From NCBI GenBank assembly GCA_028023455.1, contig JAQFVV010012423.1, positions 7,980,269 to 8,044,268 of the forward strand: DNA of 64,000 nucleotides, read 5' to 3'. The first letter of the stretch is position 1. Every line of letters begins with the position of its first letter. Both the position numbers and the translations under genes were made by a program. The stretch is from Epiperipatus broadwayi (taxonomy: Eukaryota > Onychophora > Udeonychophora > Euonychophora > Peripatidae). Below, in pieces: positions 1 through 12,092 of this stretch. The notes under the pieces were generated by a model. It had not been told where the DNA came from and did not search any database. It saw only the letters and a program-made list of their open reading frames with translations.

Positions 1-606
1 TTTAGTGTAAATTGAATTTTGTAATGAGTGATTATTTTCTTGAACTTGATTTTGTCTCATTGTTGAAGGCTCTAAATATGTTGGACTATTTTTACTGTTG
101 TTTTCTTGAACTTGATTTTGTCTCGCTATTGTAAGCTCTGGAAATTCGTTCGCGTTCAACGTGAGCCTTCGAATTTTCATATTCGCATGCATGGAATTTA
201 TTTCATTATCTAAGTAAGCAGAACTACCAGTATCAGATCTACTATAATTTGATGTAGGAGACAACTTGTTGTTATTAGGCTTATTAGTAATTAACTCTTC
301 TGTTAGATTTGAGTCATTTCTTTTACTAATAGTGAGGGATTATTAAAAAATTGACTTGAGTTCCTTAATGGAGAAACGTTTAACACATTGTCTCTAGGCC
401 CTCATATTTCGGCCTCATAGTCGCTAACAGAATTTGAATTTTTTGTGGAGTAACACATCACAATTAGAATTTAATTTATATGCTTTGGCATACATTTGGT
501 TATTACAGACTTGAGATTGTGAAATTTGGTTCATAGTAGGATGATGTGAAGTTAGATTAGATCTAGATTTTTCAATTTGGCTGTTAGAGGCAGCCATTTC
601 TAACAT
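1..606 (-). pseudogene. Broken Asn/Ser/Gln-rich ORF running off the left edge
   Basis: On the minus strand a frame starts with ATG at 606 and stays open to 427. The same frame is open again from 339 to the window edge, about 113 codons. Between them (340-426) that frame has five stops, but a neighbouring frame is open there apart from one TGA, so two compensating indels are the simplest explanation. The product is rich in Asn, Ser and Gln with no membrane segment or recognised domain. An in-frame 66-bp repeat (starting at 35 and 101) encodes RQNQVQENN twice. I do not recognise the protein. A retroelement ORF1/gag-like product is possible given the surroundings, and a host gene exon cannot be excluded. 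Confidence 0.4.
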
Positions 607-825
607 TTTGATGGGTCATTGTAATCCATCAAGAACAATAAATGAATTATTTAAAATAGCACAAGGGTTTACTTATCCCACTGCTTCACAGTGTGTTAGT
701 GATGAGTTTATAAGTTGATTCTGACATTTTCAGGATACAGCTTTCACAATAGATGAATAAAAGAAGAATAATAAAAATGAGCAATGCTAGCAAGTATTTA
801 CTGCTTTGCCACCATCTTGACTATA

Positions 826-900
826 TACTACTACTACTACTGCTACTGCTACTGTGACTGCTACTGCTACTACTACTACTACTATTACTACTTATTATTA
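826..900. repeat. CTA/CTG trinucleotide microsatellite
   Basis: Imperfect tandem CTA units with interspersed CTG units, grading into TTA at the right end. The rest of 607-1324 is AT-rich DNA in which I see nothing else. Confidence 0.85.
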
Positions 901-1324
901 TTCAGCTTTCATGGATATCAGTCATATTAAAGAAAGACCACTTTTTTATTTCAGACATTTGAAATCAAAACAGCATCCAGTTCTGCAAAAAGTCATTCTT
1001 TGTCAGAGTTATCAAATATTGAAGATGACAAACTGTCTGTGCATCAAATCCTGAAAGAGCAAAAATCAGCATTCTATAAGGTTATATAATTGCTACATAG
1101 TTAAACTAGTACTAGATACCCTAAAAAATAAAAATGAATTTATCTAATATGGAAACTATATTGAAAATTTTTTTAGACTTGTGTTCTCATGTTTAACTGA
1201 AATATCAAATAAATTTTCTTAAAGGTAGGATGAATTTATGGGTATATTTTATTTTTTATAGATAATTACAATTATGAGAGACAAAATTAAACTAAGCCTT
1301 TATTTCTAGGAAACTATAAGTTCA

Positions 1325-3600
1325 CCAGTAAAGGCAGCATCTGAGGACATAGGATAGAAGTTGCTAAGAATCTTCTGACTGCAGAGTCAGGCTACCATCT
1401 GATGGTGTTCCTTTATTTGGAAACCTACAACTACAGATCACTTTCAAGTGAATAAAATTTGCACAAATTACAAGAACTATCTAATAATAAATGAAACATT
1501 ATGGCCCGATTGCTTAAAAAGCAAACGTGTGTTTGACTACAAAGTACAAATAGTAGAAGCACAAATAGACTGGGATTTATTGTAAATTAAAAGTTAACAA
1601 CTCTAGCAACAGTGAGGTGATTGATTTATATCAGATGAAATAGCAAGATTAATTATTCAAATTAATTAAAAATATATGCAGGTAGTTCAGATTTATGTAT
1701 CATTAAGTTATAATAATGATGAAAAAGCAGGTTTATATGGATGTATAAAATGCTTTTAATCAGACCAACCATCATTTTAAAATTATCATTGGAAACTTTT
1801 TAACATTGATAAATGATTGAAAGATGAAAGTATTGTAACTAAATTTGGTTGTGGTGACAGAAATGAGAGAGAGCACAAACTTGTGGAACTTAAAAAAAAT
1901 TTCTATTTTATGAATTCTTTTTTTGAAAAAAATAGAAATGAATGTGGAATTATACAAATAAATATAAAGAGGAATTTGATTATATTTTGATTAGCAGTAA
2001 ATATATATTTCAAGATTGCCATATTTTTAATAGAATTAACACAGGAAAGGCATGTTAATACAAAAATAAAAAGATAAAAATTATTAAGGAATACAAAATT
2101 AACAATTGATTACTCTTAATCTTCAGAAGCATTCCAATAAATTTAAATTGGAATTTGCTAATTGTTTTAAAATATTAACAGACTCTAGAGATGATTCACA
2201 CTTGACTGAAATCAATAAGAAATTAACTGATAATATATTAAGAACTGTGAGAGAGTTCATACAAAATGGCAGCATTTTACCTGTAAATTTTTTATTAAGA
2301 TGATAATATATGAAAAATAAAAGGAATCCAATTGTTTTTTTAATGATCTTTTAAGAAAAATTAAATATTTAGACATTTGTAAAATGGTATGAAAAGACTA
2401 ATTCCGTAATATAAAAAAATACAGGAAAGCTATGGAAGAAAATAAAAGTCTCAAAAATGTAAAACAACAACTTTGGTATTGGAGGAAAGTTCTTTCAGCA
2501 ATAAGAAAACAAAATGAAACTATTATTAAAAAAAAATGGCATTGTGAAAGTGTTTAAATGAGTTGAGGCATACGAAAAAGGAACAAGCTTCAGGAAATGT
2601 TTGAGTTATTGATATTTTAAAAGAATCAGCTGAAAAAATAGAAAAATTGTTGACAAATCTAGATACTAATTGTCTAAATGATAAAGATGTATCAGAAAAA
2701 ATGTATTAGTAATATTGATATTCAAGAAAGGTGATTAAAAATATATTAGAAATAACAAATGTATCAATCTTCCATCACTTTTATATAAACTCTTTACAAA
2801 GAAAATTACAACTCATCTAAAGTCAATTTTGGATTCTAATCAACCAAAAGAATAAGATGAATTTAAAAGTGGTTTTAACTCATTAGATCACATCCAAGTA
2901 TTGACAGAAGTTACAGAAAGAAATGAATATAAATTGCCATTATGTTTCGTATTTGTGGTTTATGAAAAGATGAGCAATTTTATGATGATTAAAGTTTTGG
3001 ATAATTAAGATATAGACACAGATACTGTCATATGCTGAAAAATATTTATCAAAATGCTAAAACAGTGATTAATAACATCATGGTATTAAGAAGATTAACA
3101 TCAATAACAGTGTATCACAGATCTTTCTATATTTCCAAATTTTTTTACAGCAGTTTCTCTAAAAATGTTTTGTGGATTGAAATGGACAACTAAGAAAAGT
3201 AATTGGAGATTTTTATGTAATTTAGAATTTTCAGATAATGTGATTGTTGTTTTTAAAATAATGCTTCAGAGCTTCAATAAACATTGCAAAAGTTGACAAC
3301 TGAAAATAAAATTGTAGAATTAAAGATAAATATGAAAAGATTAAAGAAATTTTCAATGGATTTACTCAGAAGAAAAAAAAATTGATAATCGTGAATTACA
3401 AAAAATTAACTGATCAGATTATTAATACAGATGAAACATAAGGGATTAAATTAATTATAAAATTAAACATGTATGGAGTGCTTTTAAAAGTAAAAATAAC
3501 TTAATATTAAAAGGAAATATAGCTATGTGTTTGAAAAAGTATTTTTTATTTAATATTATTTTGCTAGTTCTTACTTATAAATCTAAGACTAGGATATTTA
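1325..3600 (+). mobile_element. Degenerate RTE-type LINE, plus strand
   Basis: The copy parallels the reference RTE copy at 14098-16990 in the same order. It has the 5' leader and endonuclease start (about 1325-1450), the endonuclease-RT linker (about 2100-2530), the RT core (about 2790-3230, with recognisable KSGFN and LPLCF-like stretches) and the C-terminal block ending near 3600 in the segment read as LTYGFETWT in the other copy. Stops and frameshifts occur throughout. The final ~0.5 kb normally present is missing, and the copy abuts an opposite-strand RTE tail. Confidence 0.75.
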
Positions 3601-3609
3601 ATCATTATT

Positions 3610-4165
3610 GATTTATTATAGACTGAAAGTCTTTCCAAGATTAATTGGGTTTTTTTAATCTGTAGCCTCTCCACATGGACTCCAGAAATTTCTTTAGCCC
3701 ACCCATACATCTCACTGTGGTTTTTCCCCAGGTCTTTTACAATCTTTTGGGATCCAGTTTAAATTTTAAATTTTCCGTATATTGTTATCCAGTCCATTAA
3801 CACATTAAGCATACTTTTCTTTCATATGCTTATTTCTTTCAGAAATATCAATGATACTTGTTTGTTTTCTCAGATATTTTACTTTCACTTATTATTTCTT
3901 TCTTATCTCAATCTCTATGATACTATAATGCATGGTCTGTAGAACCATTATTATTTTTCTGTTAAGTGTCCAAATTTTCAGTACATGCATAAAAACTGGT
4001 AGAACACATCAATAATATTAAAACTATTTCTTTTATAAAAAATGTCATCTTTCCTTTTAATAGTCAATTATTTCTCTTAAAAGCACTCTATCAAAGTTTG
4101 ATTAATTTTTATCCATACAAATATTCTTAAAAATGATAAATTTTAATGAGTGCTTTTATTTAGCT
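3610..4165 (-). mobile_element. RTE LINE 3' fragment, minus strand
   Basis: Matches the 3' part of the minus-strand RTE copy at about 14170-14660: the region encoding the C-terminal WAGHIARR-like block and the preceding LGWSAFGRN-like block. It carries no intact frame. It lies tail-to-tail against the plus-strand copy that ends at 3600. Confidence 0.65.
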
Positions 4166-4321
4166 ATTTTGCTAGTAATTGATGAATCCCACCCATTTAT
4201 AGAAATATGTAAGTATATAAAGAATGTATAAAATATTATTATTTTTAAGATTGAATATAATATATTTTGTGCAAATCCACCTTATTACAATTTTGTCAAC
4301 TTGAAATAAATGGTTATTTAA

Positions 4322-4428
4322 TTTTTTTCCTCATGTGTCATAGCATCAGCAGAGAAGCGAACCCGCTAACCGGTACAACTGCTTGTAAATCAGCGGTCGC
4401 TGACCTCTCGACCACCAATGCTTGACAT
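4322..4428 (-). mobile_element. tRNA-derived SINE fragment
   Basis: Read on the minus strand, the ~100-bp unit carries a box-A-like segment (GAGAGGTCAGCG in the related copies) and a box-B-like segment (GGTTCGCTTC), and it ends in an A-run seen here as T7. Related copies lie at 5436-5550 and 56784-56893. The family is short and tRNA-like, so it is probably mobilised by a LINE. It is diverged here (for example GCAGAGAAGCG instead of GCCGGGAGGCG). A poly-C run at 4561-4571 follows. Confidence 0.65.
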
Positions 4429-6214
4429 TGTTTATTTTCAAATAATTCCATTTTTGTAATAAATTTGAATGTGTAAATATAAAAAATAAAGTAGAATTTT
4501 TGACATTAGTGTTCGCGCTTTTGCCTTTTTTTTTTCCAAACCACAAATAATATTTGAAACCCCCCCCCCCCACCTCCAGGTAGCTAATCCATTTAACCAC
4601 CTATTATTGATCAATAAATGGGTATAGCTATTAATGAAAACAAAGTAAAGAACTCAGATTAATCTGGATTGGCCTGCTGAAAATAATTGTGTTGATTATA
4701 AATATGATGAGCCTTTCACCTCTGTCTATTGCTATGGACTATAAGTTCGTAGTTATTTTAAAACGTTTTTTAAAACGAGAGAGATGGGAAGCAAGTGTTA
4801 TAAACAAAATATTATGAATAAAAAAAAAATCAAGAACAAAAAAAGTAGGAATGAAATAAAAAAACAGTTACAAGAAAATGAATGTATAGAGGAAAAAAAT
4901 ATTTGAAGAATTTGTTGTTTGTGGACAAAAAATGTTATTACAGAAAGAAATGATTGAAATAAAGAGTGATATGTAGTGACAGGATTTTAAATAGTTTAAA
5001 TATATCTTTTTAAGCAGAACAACAGCTGTTATGTGTACATATAAACAAAAGGGCCTAATTATGTAAAATGGATTATTTCACACCCCTGTACAAAGTTCAA
5101 ATATATGTAACTCCTAAAAATGTATTATATGCGCGATGAGGTAATGCTTAGCCACGTTCCTTTTTGTAGATGATTTTCATTTTGATCTGCAAAGTCAATC
5201 ACATGACTCTTGTGAGCAGATTGATATTTTTCTACAGTTATTTTTAAAGAAATTAAGAGAGAAAAATAATACAATACTTCAGGGGGGGGGGGATATAACG
5301 AATGCACAAGATACATTTTTGTTTGCACACATACTTGCTAAACATGTATATTGGACAAAGGAAGGAGTCATTATGAATAGGTTTGAACTGATGTGTGCAA
5401 TTTAATATATTTTCTTATATGCGCTTTCTCTCTCTATTTTTTTCCATATGTCATAGCATCGGCCGGGAGGCGAATCCGCAACACCTGTCTGCAATTAATT
5501 GCTTGCTTGCATGGCAGTTGCGCTGACCTCTCGGCTAACAACGCTTGACATGTGCTCTATATTATATTATTATTACTATAAAATTTCCATAGATAATTTT
5601 TAATTTATTGGAAATTATTTTACATCCGTGTAAAACAAAACTCAAATTTATTTAAGTTGGAGGCCTCTTGTAGAAAGAATAAATAAATAAATAATTGGTG
5701 ATAATAAAACACATAATTTTCACTGTATTTCTTTTAGCTTACCTTAATTGATCATAATAACAGCTCTCTTTTCCATTCCAGAAATTAAGCTTTAAGTAAC
5801 GAATGAAGTCAGAGCTACTATTGGCCTATTCTGATCAGAGGTGTAAAATTTGCATTAGATATTATTCAGCGGTCTTTTTTCATTTTATTTTGATATTCAA
5901 AAAATGTATAGTTGCTAGATCTGGTATCAAACCTAGATTTGTTGGATGAGTTTAAAACATTAGGGTATTTGAATTGTCAAATCATTGAGTAGGAAAAAAC
6001 GTGTATCCAATGCTCATACTAAAAGAAGTCCATTTAGCTATAAATTATTTGAAAAAGTTTACTGTACTATCAGATAATATCTATTGATCATATATCTGTT
6101 TATATTATAACTTCTGGGATTCGAAGAGAGATATCAGTAATGACAGTTAATGTAAGTTATATAGAAAATTCAACTATCTTATTTATTTATAACCTTTTCC
6201 TAAAAAATTACATG
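4429..6214. other. AT-rich DNA outside the SINEs
   Basis: Apart from the SINE at 5436-5550 I see no coding or RNA gene here. Poly-C (4561-4571) and poly-G (about 5282-5292) runs and an AAAT run near 5680 are the only notable features. Confidence 0.5.
5436..5550 (-). mobile_element. tRNA-derived SINE
   Basis: Same family as 4322-4428 and 56784-56893. On the minus strand it starts near TGTCAAGCGTTG, shows the box-A-like TAGCCGAGAGGTC and the box-B-like GCGGATTCGCCTCCC, and ends in CCATATGG followed by an A-run. It has an internal expansion around the anticodon-arm position (GCAAGCAAGCAATTAATTGC). I see no clear target duplication. Confidence 0.7.
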
Positions 6215-6854
6215 TCCTTCATCATTATTTTTAAGTATTGTTGATCCATTATACTATAAAACTTTCTCCACATTAAATCAAATTTCTCCTATTTATAGCT
6301 TCTTTTATCAATTTCCACATCTCTATCCATTTCACGTGATATCTCTTTATAGGCTTTTTATAATCTCTTGGGATGAAGTTTAGCACTTTAACTGATCATC
6401 GGTTATCATTTCTTTTAGAAATATGTCCAATCTAGCCCCATTTCAGTCTTAATTCTTTCAATAATGCCACCCATACCTGTTTGTTTTCTCATCCAAGTAT
6501 CTAAGTTTCAATTTATCCTTATTATGCATGCTATCCACCTCTCCATATTCTGTTGTATTATTTGAAATCTCAGTATTACTTTTTTGTTAAACATCCAATC
6601 CTTAGATTTTTATGCAAGAACTGATAAAACTTTATTAAAAACGTTTTCACTATTTTCCTTTAATATTAGATTATTTTTATTAAAAGCATTTCATTCAAAC
6701 TTAATTCTGTAGATAATTTCACTCATTATGGTTTTATCTGTATTAATCTGATCAAAGTATTTCAATTGTTAACTTTTTTAAATTCATGACATATAAATCA
6801 TTCCCTTTTTTTTTTCTGTGTGAAAAACCAGTATTTATAACTTTAGCCTTTTTA

Positions 6855-7392
6855 ATTTCATGATAAGAATTTATTCATTACCAAAGAAAAGAATTTATTT
6901 AGATTTTAAATAATAAATAGGTGAGCAATATTTTCAACCTACAAGATCATATTCATAGCACTTAAATTCAATGGTTGATACTATTATTAAGAGAAAATAA
7001 TGATTTAATAAAAGGTAAATTTATTGATTTACATATTTCACTTTATGAAAATCTGACCATAATTATGTCTGCAGCATGCAATGATTGGAAAAGAAAATTC
7101 AAAGAAGCTTGGTTTATTGCTAACAACACTTATGCAATAAACAAAAAAGACTCTTGCATCACTTTGTCCAAAAAGTGGAATATGTAAATCAACTAATTTA
7201 CATATTAACTGCCTTTTATTAAGTCATTATTTTCTCTCAATAATAGTATCAGCCAATGAATATGACCTTCTAGGTTAAAAGCATTGTATTCATTATTTAA
7301 AGTCTAAATAAATTAATATTTTCTTTGGTAGAAAATAAATGCGTATCATAGAATTACATAGTAAAATAAAAGAAGTAAAAATTGTTATAGAA
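6855..7392 (+). mobile_element. 5'-truncated Penelope-like element inserted in RTE
   Basis: The insertion is flanked by a 13-bp duplication, TTTAGCCTTTTTA (6842-6854) and TTTAGTCTTTTTA (7393-7405), differing at one base. The left arm (about 6855-7040) is an imperfect inverted copy of the right arm (about 7180-7350). About 40 bp of extra tail follows the right arm. Between the arms a plus-strand frame ends with a stretch resembling the C-terminus of Penelope GIY-YIG endonucleases. Inverted partial terminal repeat, tail and a duplication of this size are known traits of Penelope-like elements. The RT domain is absent. Confidence 0.6.
6975..7187 (+). pseudogene. Penelope GIY-YIG endonuclease C-terminal remnant
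   Basis: Of this 70-codon frame only the last ~35 residues look meaningful. A KFKEAWFIA stretch is followed by YAINKKD and a hydrophobic end LSKKWN, like the KEA..I......NRD.G..L pattern at the end of Penelope-type GIY-YIG nucleases. The glycine after Asp is replaced by Ser. The first half comes from the inverted terminal segment and is probably not original coding sequence. It is a fragment and cannot be active. The assignment rests on pattern memory, not an alignment. Confidence 0.5.
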
Positions 7393-7606
7393 TTTAGTCT
7401 TTTTACCATTTATCTTTACTTTCTCACTTTATCTGATAACGTTATATATATATTTCTTGCAGCTTTGAAACATTATTTGCAAAAAAAAATCCTCATATCA
7501 TTTCCAAAAATTTGGTTTCCCATTTTAATCCACAAAATACTTCTAATAAAATTGTTATAAAAAATTTAAAAATATGGAATCATATATTCATATCAATGCT
7601 AACCTT

Positions 7607-7808
7607 ATTAAAACAGGCAAAACTCTCCATACAGTAGTGCCACTCAGTGCAAGCCAGAGTAATCAATGGATGCCAGAACACAAGTCTTCTGGAATCCATT
7701 GATTACTCTGGTTTGCACTGAGTGGCACTACTGTATGGAGAGTTTTATCTGTTTTAATAACAGATATGAGCAAGCATAAGAAATAGTGATCATGTGATGT
7801 TTAGTGGT
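7607..7808 (+). mobile_element. Short foldback Penelope-like element
   Basis: Two arms of about 65 bp (starting AAACAGGCAAAACTCTCC) pair around a small loop near 7683. A single-orientation tail of about 55 bp follows (AACAGATATGAGC to TTTAGTGG). The candidate target duplication is 14 bp, 7593-7606 against 7809-7822, differing at two C/T positions. The arms belong to the same subfamily as the element at 20355-21268. No ribozyme-like segment is present because the unit is too short. Confidence 0.6.
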
Positions 7809-8480
7809 TCAATGTTAATCTTCTAAGTATCAACAAGTAATCTAATGACCGAAGTGTATTTTAATAAATAACCTTCAGAATATGACAATATTCTGGGTTT
7901 ATACCTTGATTGTCTAACACTTTTACAATCTACAAATCCAACGCATAAAAACAACTCATATTCATTGGTCTTTTTTCAACTTCTCTTGATACTTAGATAA
8001 ATCCAGTGTGTCAAAAATACTTTCAAGTCTACAGACTAGTTGTAATTTTTTTAATAAAAATCTTGTATAGAATTGATAAAAGAGTGATATATCTGTAATT
8101 TCTAATTAATATTTTATTTTTCATCTTTCTATACTACTACTGCATTCTTCCAAAGTACAGCTTTAATGTTTAAACATTTGATATATAGTTTACCAATATT
8201 TTTTTCTATTTCATGTTTGTTTATAAAATATTAATAATAGTTTAATTATTTTTGGAGTTTTCCCCTTCTTATTAGATTTAATTACTTGCCTTATATTATT
8301 ATACTTTAAAATTCAGAAGTGATGAAATTATAGAGGTTACTTTATTTCTTTCTTACAATACAGTTATTGAAAAACTTCACATTTCATGATGTTCCCCCCT
8401 CTCTTTTTCCCCTCTCTCCCCCTCGTTTACTAATAAGCCCATCTCTTTTTTTATTGCTGAAATTAATTTTTGCCAAAATC

Positions 8481-10039
8481 AAAAAATATTTTATATTTTT
8501 GTAATTTTTGTTGTCTTCTATACTTTCTTTACTAATTTACAGTTAGCTTAAAAATATATAATTGCTGACCTAATAAAAAAACTTTAAGATATTTTACTGT
8601 TCATTCCAGATAAAAAAATTTACATTCCATATGATTTTATTCATTGACTTTATAATGAATTCTGATGTAGAGAAGTTGTCACTCAATCACAGTGCATTTT
8701 CGATAAGCTAAATCTGACATGGAAAATCTTTTTAGAGTTGTTCCTTGAGATATTATTTAACATATATTGGATGACCAAATTTTAAATTATGCAAAATATT
8801 AACTTTTTTCCCCTAATATTCTCTTTATATATATTTTTTAACCCAGATGGCAAACATAATCATAAAGTACCTTGTAAATCAAATTATTTTCAATTCCCTT
8901 TGATTATATAAAGTTGATTATTAATTTCATAATGCATAAAATAACTTTTCTCTCTCTACAACCAAAATTGTTTATATTTAAAATGTCAACATTTTTGCTT
9001 TTGGCAGAATAAGCACTTATGGGAATATTAAACAAAAATTTATATTTTAGTTAATATTATACTTTATATTTATTTTAAATGCATTTTATTGTTGTATAAT
9101 TATTTTTAGGTATGTTCTGAATGAAATTTGTAATTTTTAAAACTTTTTAAACCAATATTTTTTTATGATTATAATAAAAGCCACCATTATTTTGAATATA
9201 TCAGAAATCATATTACAGATGAATCATCAAGATATCAAATAAAAATTAAGAACACAAATTACAATTTTATTTTAATATACATTGTTACTATACATGATCA
9301 AAGTTGTTTTTGATTATGTACTGCACTATATAAAACTTAAAAATTTTTTTTATGTGTACGATGAAATTTTTTTTCCACCAAGGATGATCTATAAACCACA
9401 GTACAAAATGTCTTTCAAGGATACTAAATAAAAATTAGATAACTAAAATGAGCAACATTCAAAAAGTATGGGGGATATTTTAAAAAACAAGATTTGATTT
9501 TTTTAAAAGATTGTTATAATGATTGAATGTTAAAATTGATGACTGCTATAGTAAATTCTCATATGGGAAGGGGAGGAGATTGTACAATAACATATTTATA
9601 ATTATAAATTTATTTAATGCACATTGATTATGTAAGTAATATTTATTAAGGCAATAAACTTCAAGAGTGTGCACTTGAAAATGCAAAGGTAGGGACCTCT
9701 ACAGGTCTTAACCACAAGCTTATGCTTTTTTAAATAATACTTTAGATTTTATTTTAATAAACTGCATTTTTAATATATAACCAAACACAGATTGTTAATG
9801 CTTTTAACACAAAAATCATCGTTAAAACAAAGAAAAAATATTCAATGTAGATAAAACTATATATACAAACATAGAATTTATAAAATATAAAAATAAATTA
9901 TTTTCTACAGTATGTCATACAAAAAGTCATAAATGATACCAAACAGAGATTATTTTTCTTGAGCTCAGTCCATAAATGTAAGAATTTGTAATATATGTAT
10001 AGCTCATTTCAAAACAACCTGTCCAAATTGTTCTGCATA
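8481..10039. other. AT-rich DNA, nothing assigned
   Basis: I see no coding frame, RNA gene or repeat family here. It may include eroded 5' parts of the neighbouring RTE copies. Confidence 0.4.
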
Positions 10040-10620
10040 AAGAAACAGTAAGGAAGAAAGCATTCCTCATCAGGCCTACCATTTGCTATGTGATGAAAAT
10101 TTACCTTTTTGTAATTTTCTCTTTTTTACTTGTAAAGAGTAGCTAGATATTCATTTACTGATTAATATTTGATGACTAGCTTCATATAAGAACTTGCTGT
10201 TACCCAAAAGAGGATTATTTTAAAACTTTTTATTTACTGCAGACCACTTTGAAGTGAAGAAACATTGCACTAATTGAAAGAAAAACTGGTAGATTAAAAA
10301 AGTGGACATAAGCTTTATTGAAAGAAATATAAATTGGAAGAATAGGATTCATTATAAATGAAAGGTAGAAGAACAACTTTGTGAAGTTTTGTGGTATATC
10401 AAACTGAACAGAAAGATTAGTTATTCAAATTAACAGAAGATATAAAATAGTTAATTCAGATTTATGCCCCCATTCATTGTGATAAAGAAGTAAAATATTT
10501 TTCTATGGATGCTGATCAAATCAAGCATCATTTAAAAATTGCCATGGTAGATTTTAATGTCAGAATTGGTAAACAATTAAAAGATCAGTTTTATGGGCAA
10601 ATATTGTTATTTTCATAGAA

Positions 10621-10818
10621 ATGAAAGGACACAGACTTATGGAGATTACAAAAAAAGAAAAACTACATTTTATCAATTATTTCTTTGAGAAAAATGCTAA
10701 AGAGAAGTGGAAAATGAATGAAAATACAATAGAATTGAATTACAATTTAGCTAACAGAACATATGTACTACAAGATTATAATGTTCTTAATAGATTCGAT
10801 ACAGAAAGTGATAATTGA
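10621..10818 (+). pseudogene. RTE endonuclease C-terminal fragment
   Basis: The 65-codon frame reads like the end of the RTE apurinic-type endonuclease: a hydrophobic HFINYFFEKN stretch, a WKM and N-rich middle, then VLNRFDTESDN. The family's catalytic SDH is here SDN, so the histidine is lost and the frame stops at once. The upstream NVRIGK-like segment near 10555 belongs to the same domain in another register. Confidence 0.6.
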
Positions 10819-12092
10819 TTAGAAAGATGTAAAATGCATGTTAATGCAAAACTAAAAAGGTCAAAGCTATTAAGAAATACACTTTTAGCAGTTGATATTT
10901 CTAATTATTAAAAGTACAACAGTGAATTTAAATTAGAACTTGCAATTCATTTTAAAATATGAAGAGATTTTTAAAGTGGTTTAGTGACGGAATTCAACAA
11001 AAGATAATTGATACTCAATTAAAGACTACAAGAAAGATAATTGCAACAAAATGGCAGCAATTTAGTAATATGATTTTTTTTAAAAATGATCTATTAAAAA
11101 GAGTTGAATGTAACATGAAAAAGAATTAATAGTGATATAAGAAAATGCAGTTGTAAATTGTCAGGAAAGTCAGTAGAAAACAATAAAAGTCCCAAAAGTG
11201 TAAACAAAATCTTTGTATTGGAAGGACAACTATTTTGGAAATAAAAAAATGAGAAGGTGAAACTATTAGTAAAAAAAAAAAAATAATATTACGAAGTGTG
11301 CAAAAATTCTCTAAAAAACAAACAAAGTATCCTTACAGTTTCATCTTTTGAATATCACAGGATTTTATATGAAAAAGTGAGACATGCAATTAAATCTATG
11401 AAAAAGATAAGAACCAAAAGAACAAGCTGGATTTAAAATTAATTTATCCCAGAGAATCACATTCAAATACTAAGAGAAGTTATAGAAAAATTAATGAATA
11501 TGAGTTACCATTACCGTTTGGATCTATAGTTTTAAAAAAGTATTAGATTTTATAAATATTTCCATGATAAAACTTTGGATTATCAAGAAATAAACCCAGG
11601 ATGTCATATTACGGGGTTTTTTTTATTATCAAAATGCAATAGCAGTGATTGGATTATGTGGTGTTACTAAGAAAATTAATATTGAGAAACAGTTTTACAA
11701 GAAATATTTTTGTGGGTTAAAAAATAAATGAAGATTTAAGTCAAAAATAATAAAATAATGTTCAGTGGATTTTGCTTGCAGAAAACAAAGCTTGATAATT
11801 ATGAATTAAAAGAAGTTACCAATTACAAATATTTTGCTCAGATTATAAACACAGATGGAAACATAATGAATAAAATTAATCGTATATTTAAACTTGAATG
11901 AAGTTCTTTTAATTGAAATAACTTAGTATTTAAAAGAAATATATCTATTTGACTGAAAAGAAACATTTTTAATCCATATGTTTTACCAGTTTTTATTTTG
12001 GGATCTGAGACTCAGACAATTAACAGAAGAGTAATTTAGAGACTTCAGACCACTCAGCAAGGTATGAAGAAGTGTACAGTATATTAGGAATA

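Larger units (their letters stand above)
6215..8480 (-). mobile_element. Degenerate RTE LINE, minus strand, split by two insertions
   Basis: The left part (6215-6854) matches the RTE C-terminal blocks of the copy at 14098-14720. The right part (7393-8480) continues with the RT core, including equivalents of the segment around 14770-15640. Two Penelope-like insertions (6855-7392 and 7607-7808) separate the pieces, each flanked by repeats of host RTE sequence. The trace fades near 8480, so the 5' half is missing or unrecognisable. Confidence 0.7.

Noticed and set aside
4346-4600. 84-codon minus-strand frame
   Set aside because: It spans the SINE at 4322-4428 and a poly-C run, and the protein has Gly runs from that tract.
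7607-7808. Reading the foldback elements as ordinary DNA-transposon MITEs
   Set aside because: A one-sided tail beyond the arms, direct repeats in the larger copies, and duplications of 9-16 bp with varying length do not fit a fixed-length transposase cut.
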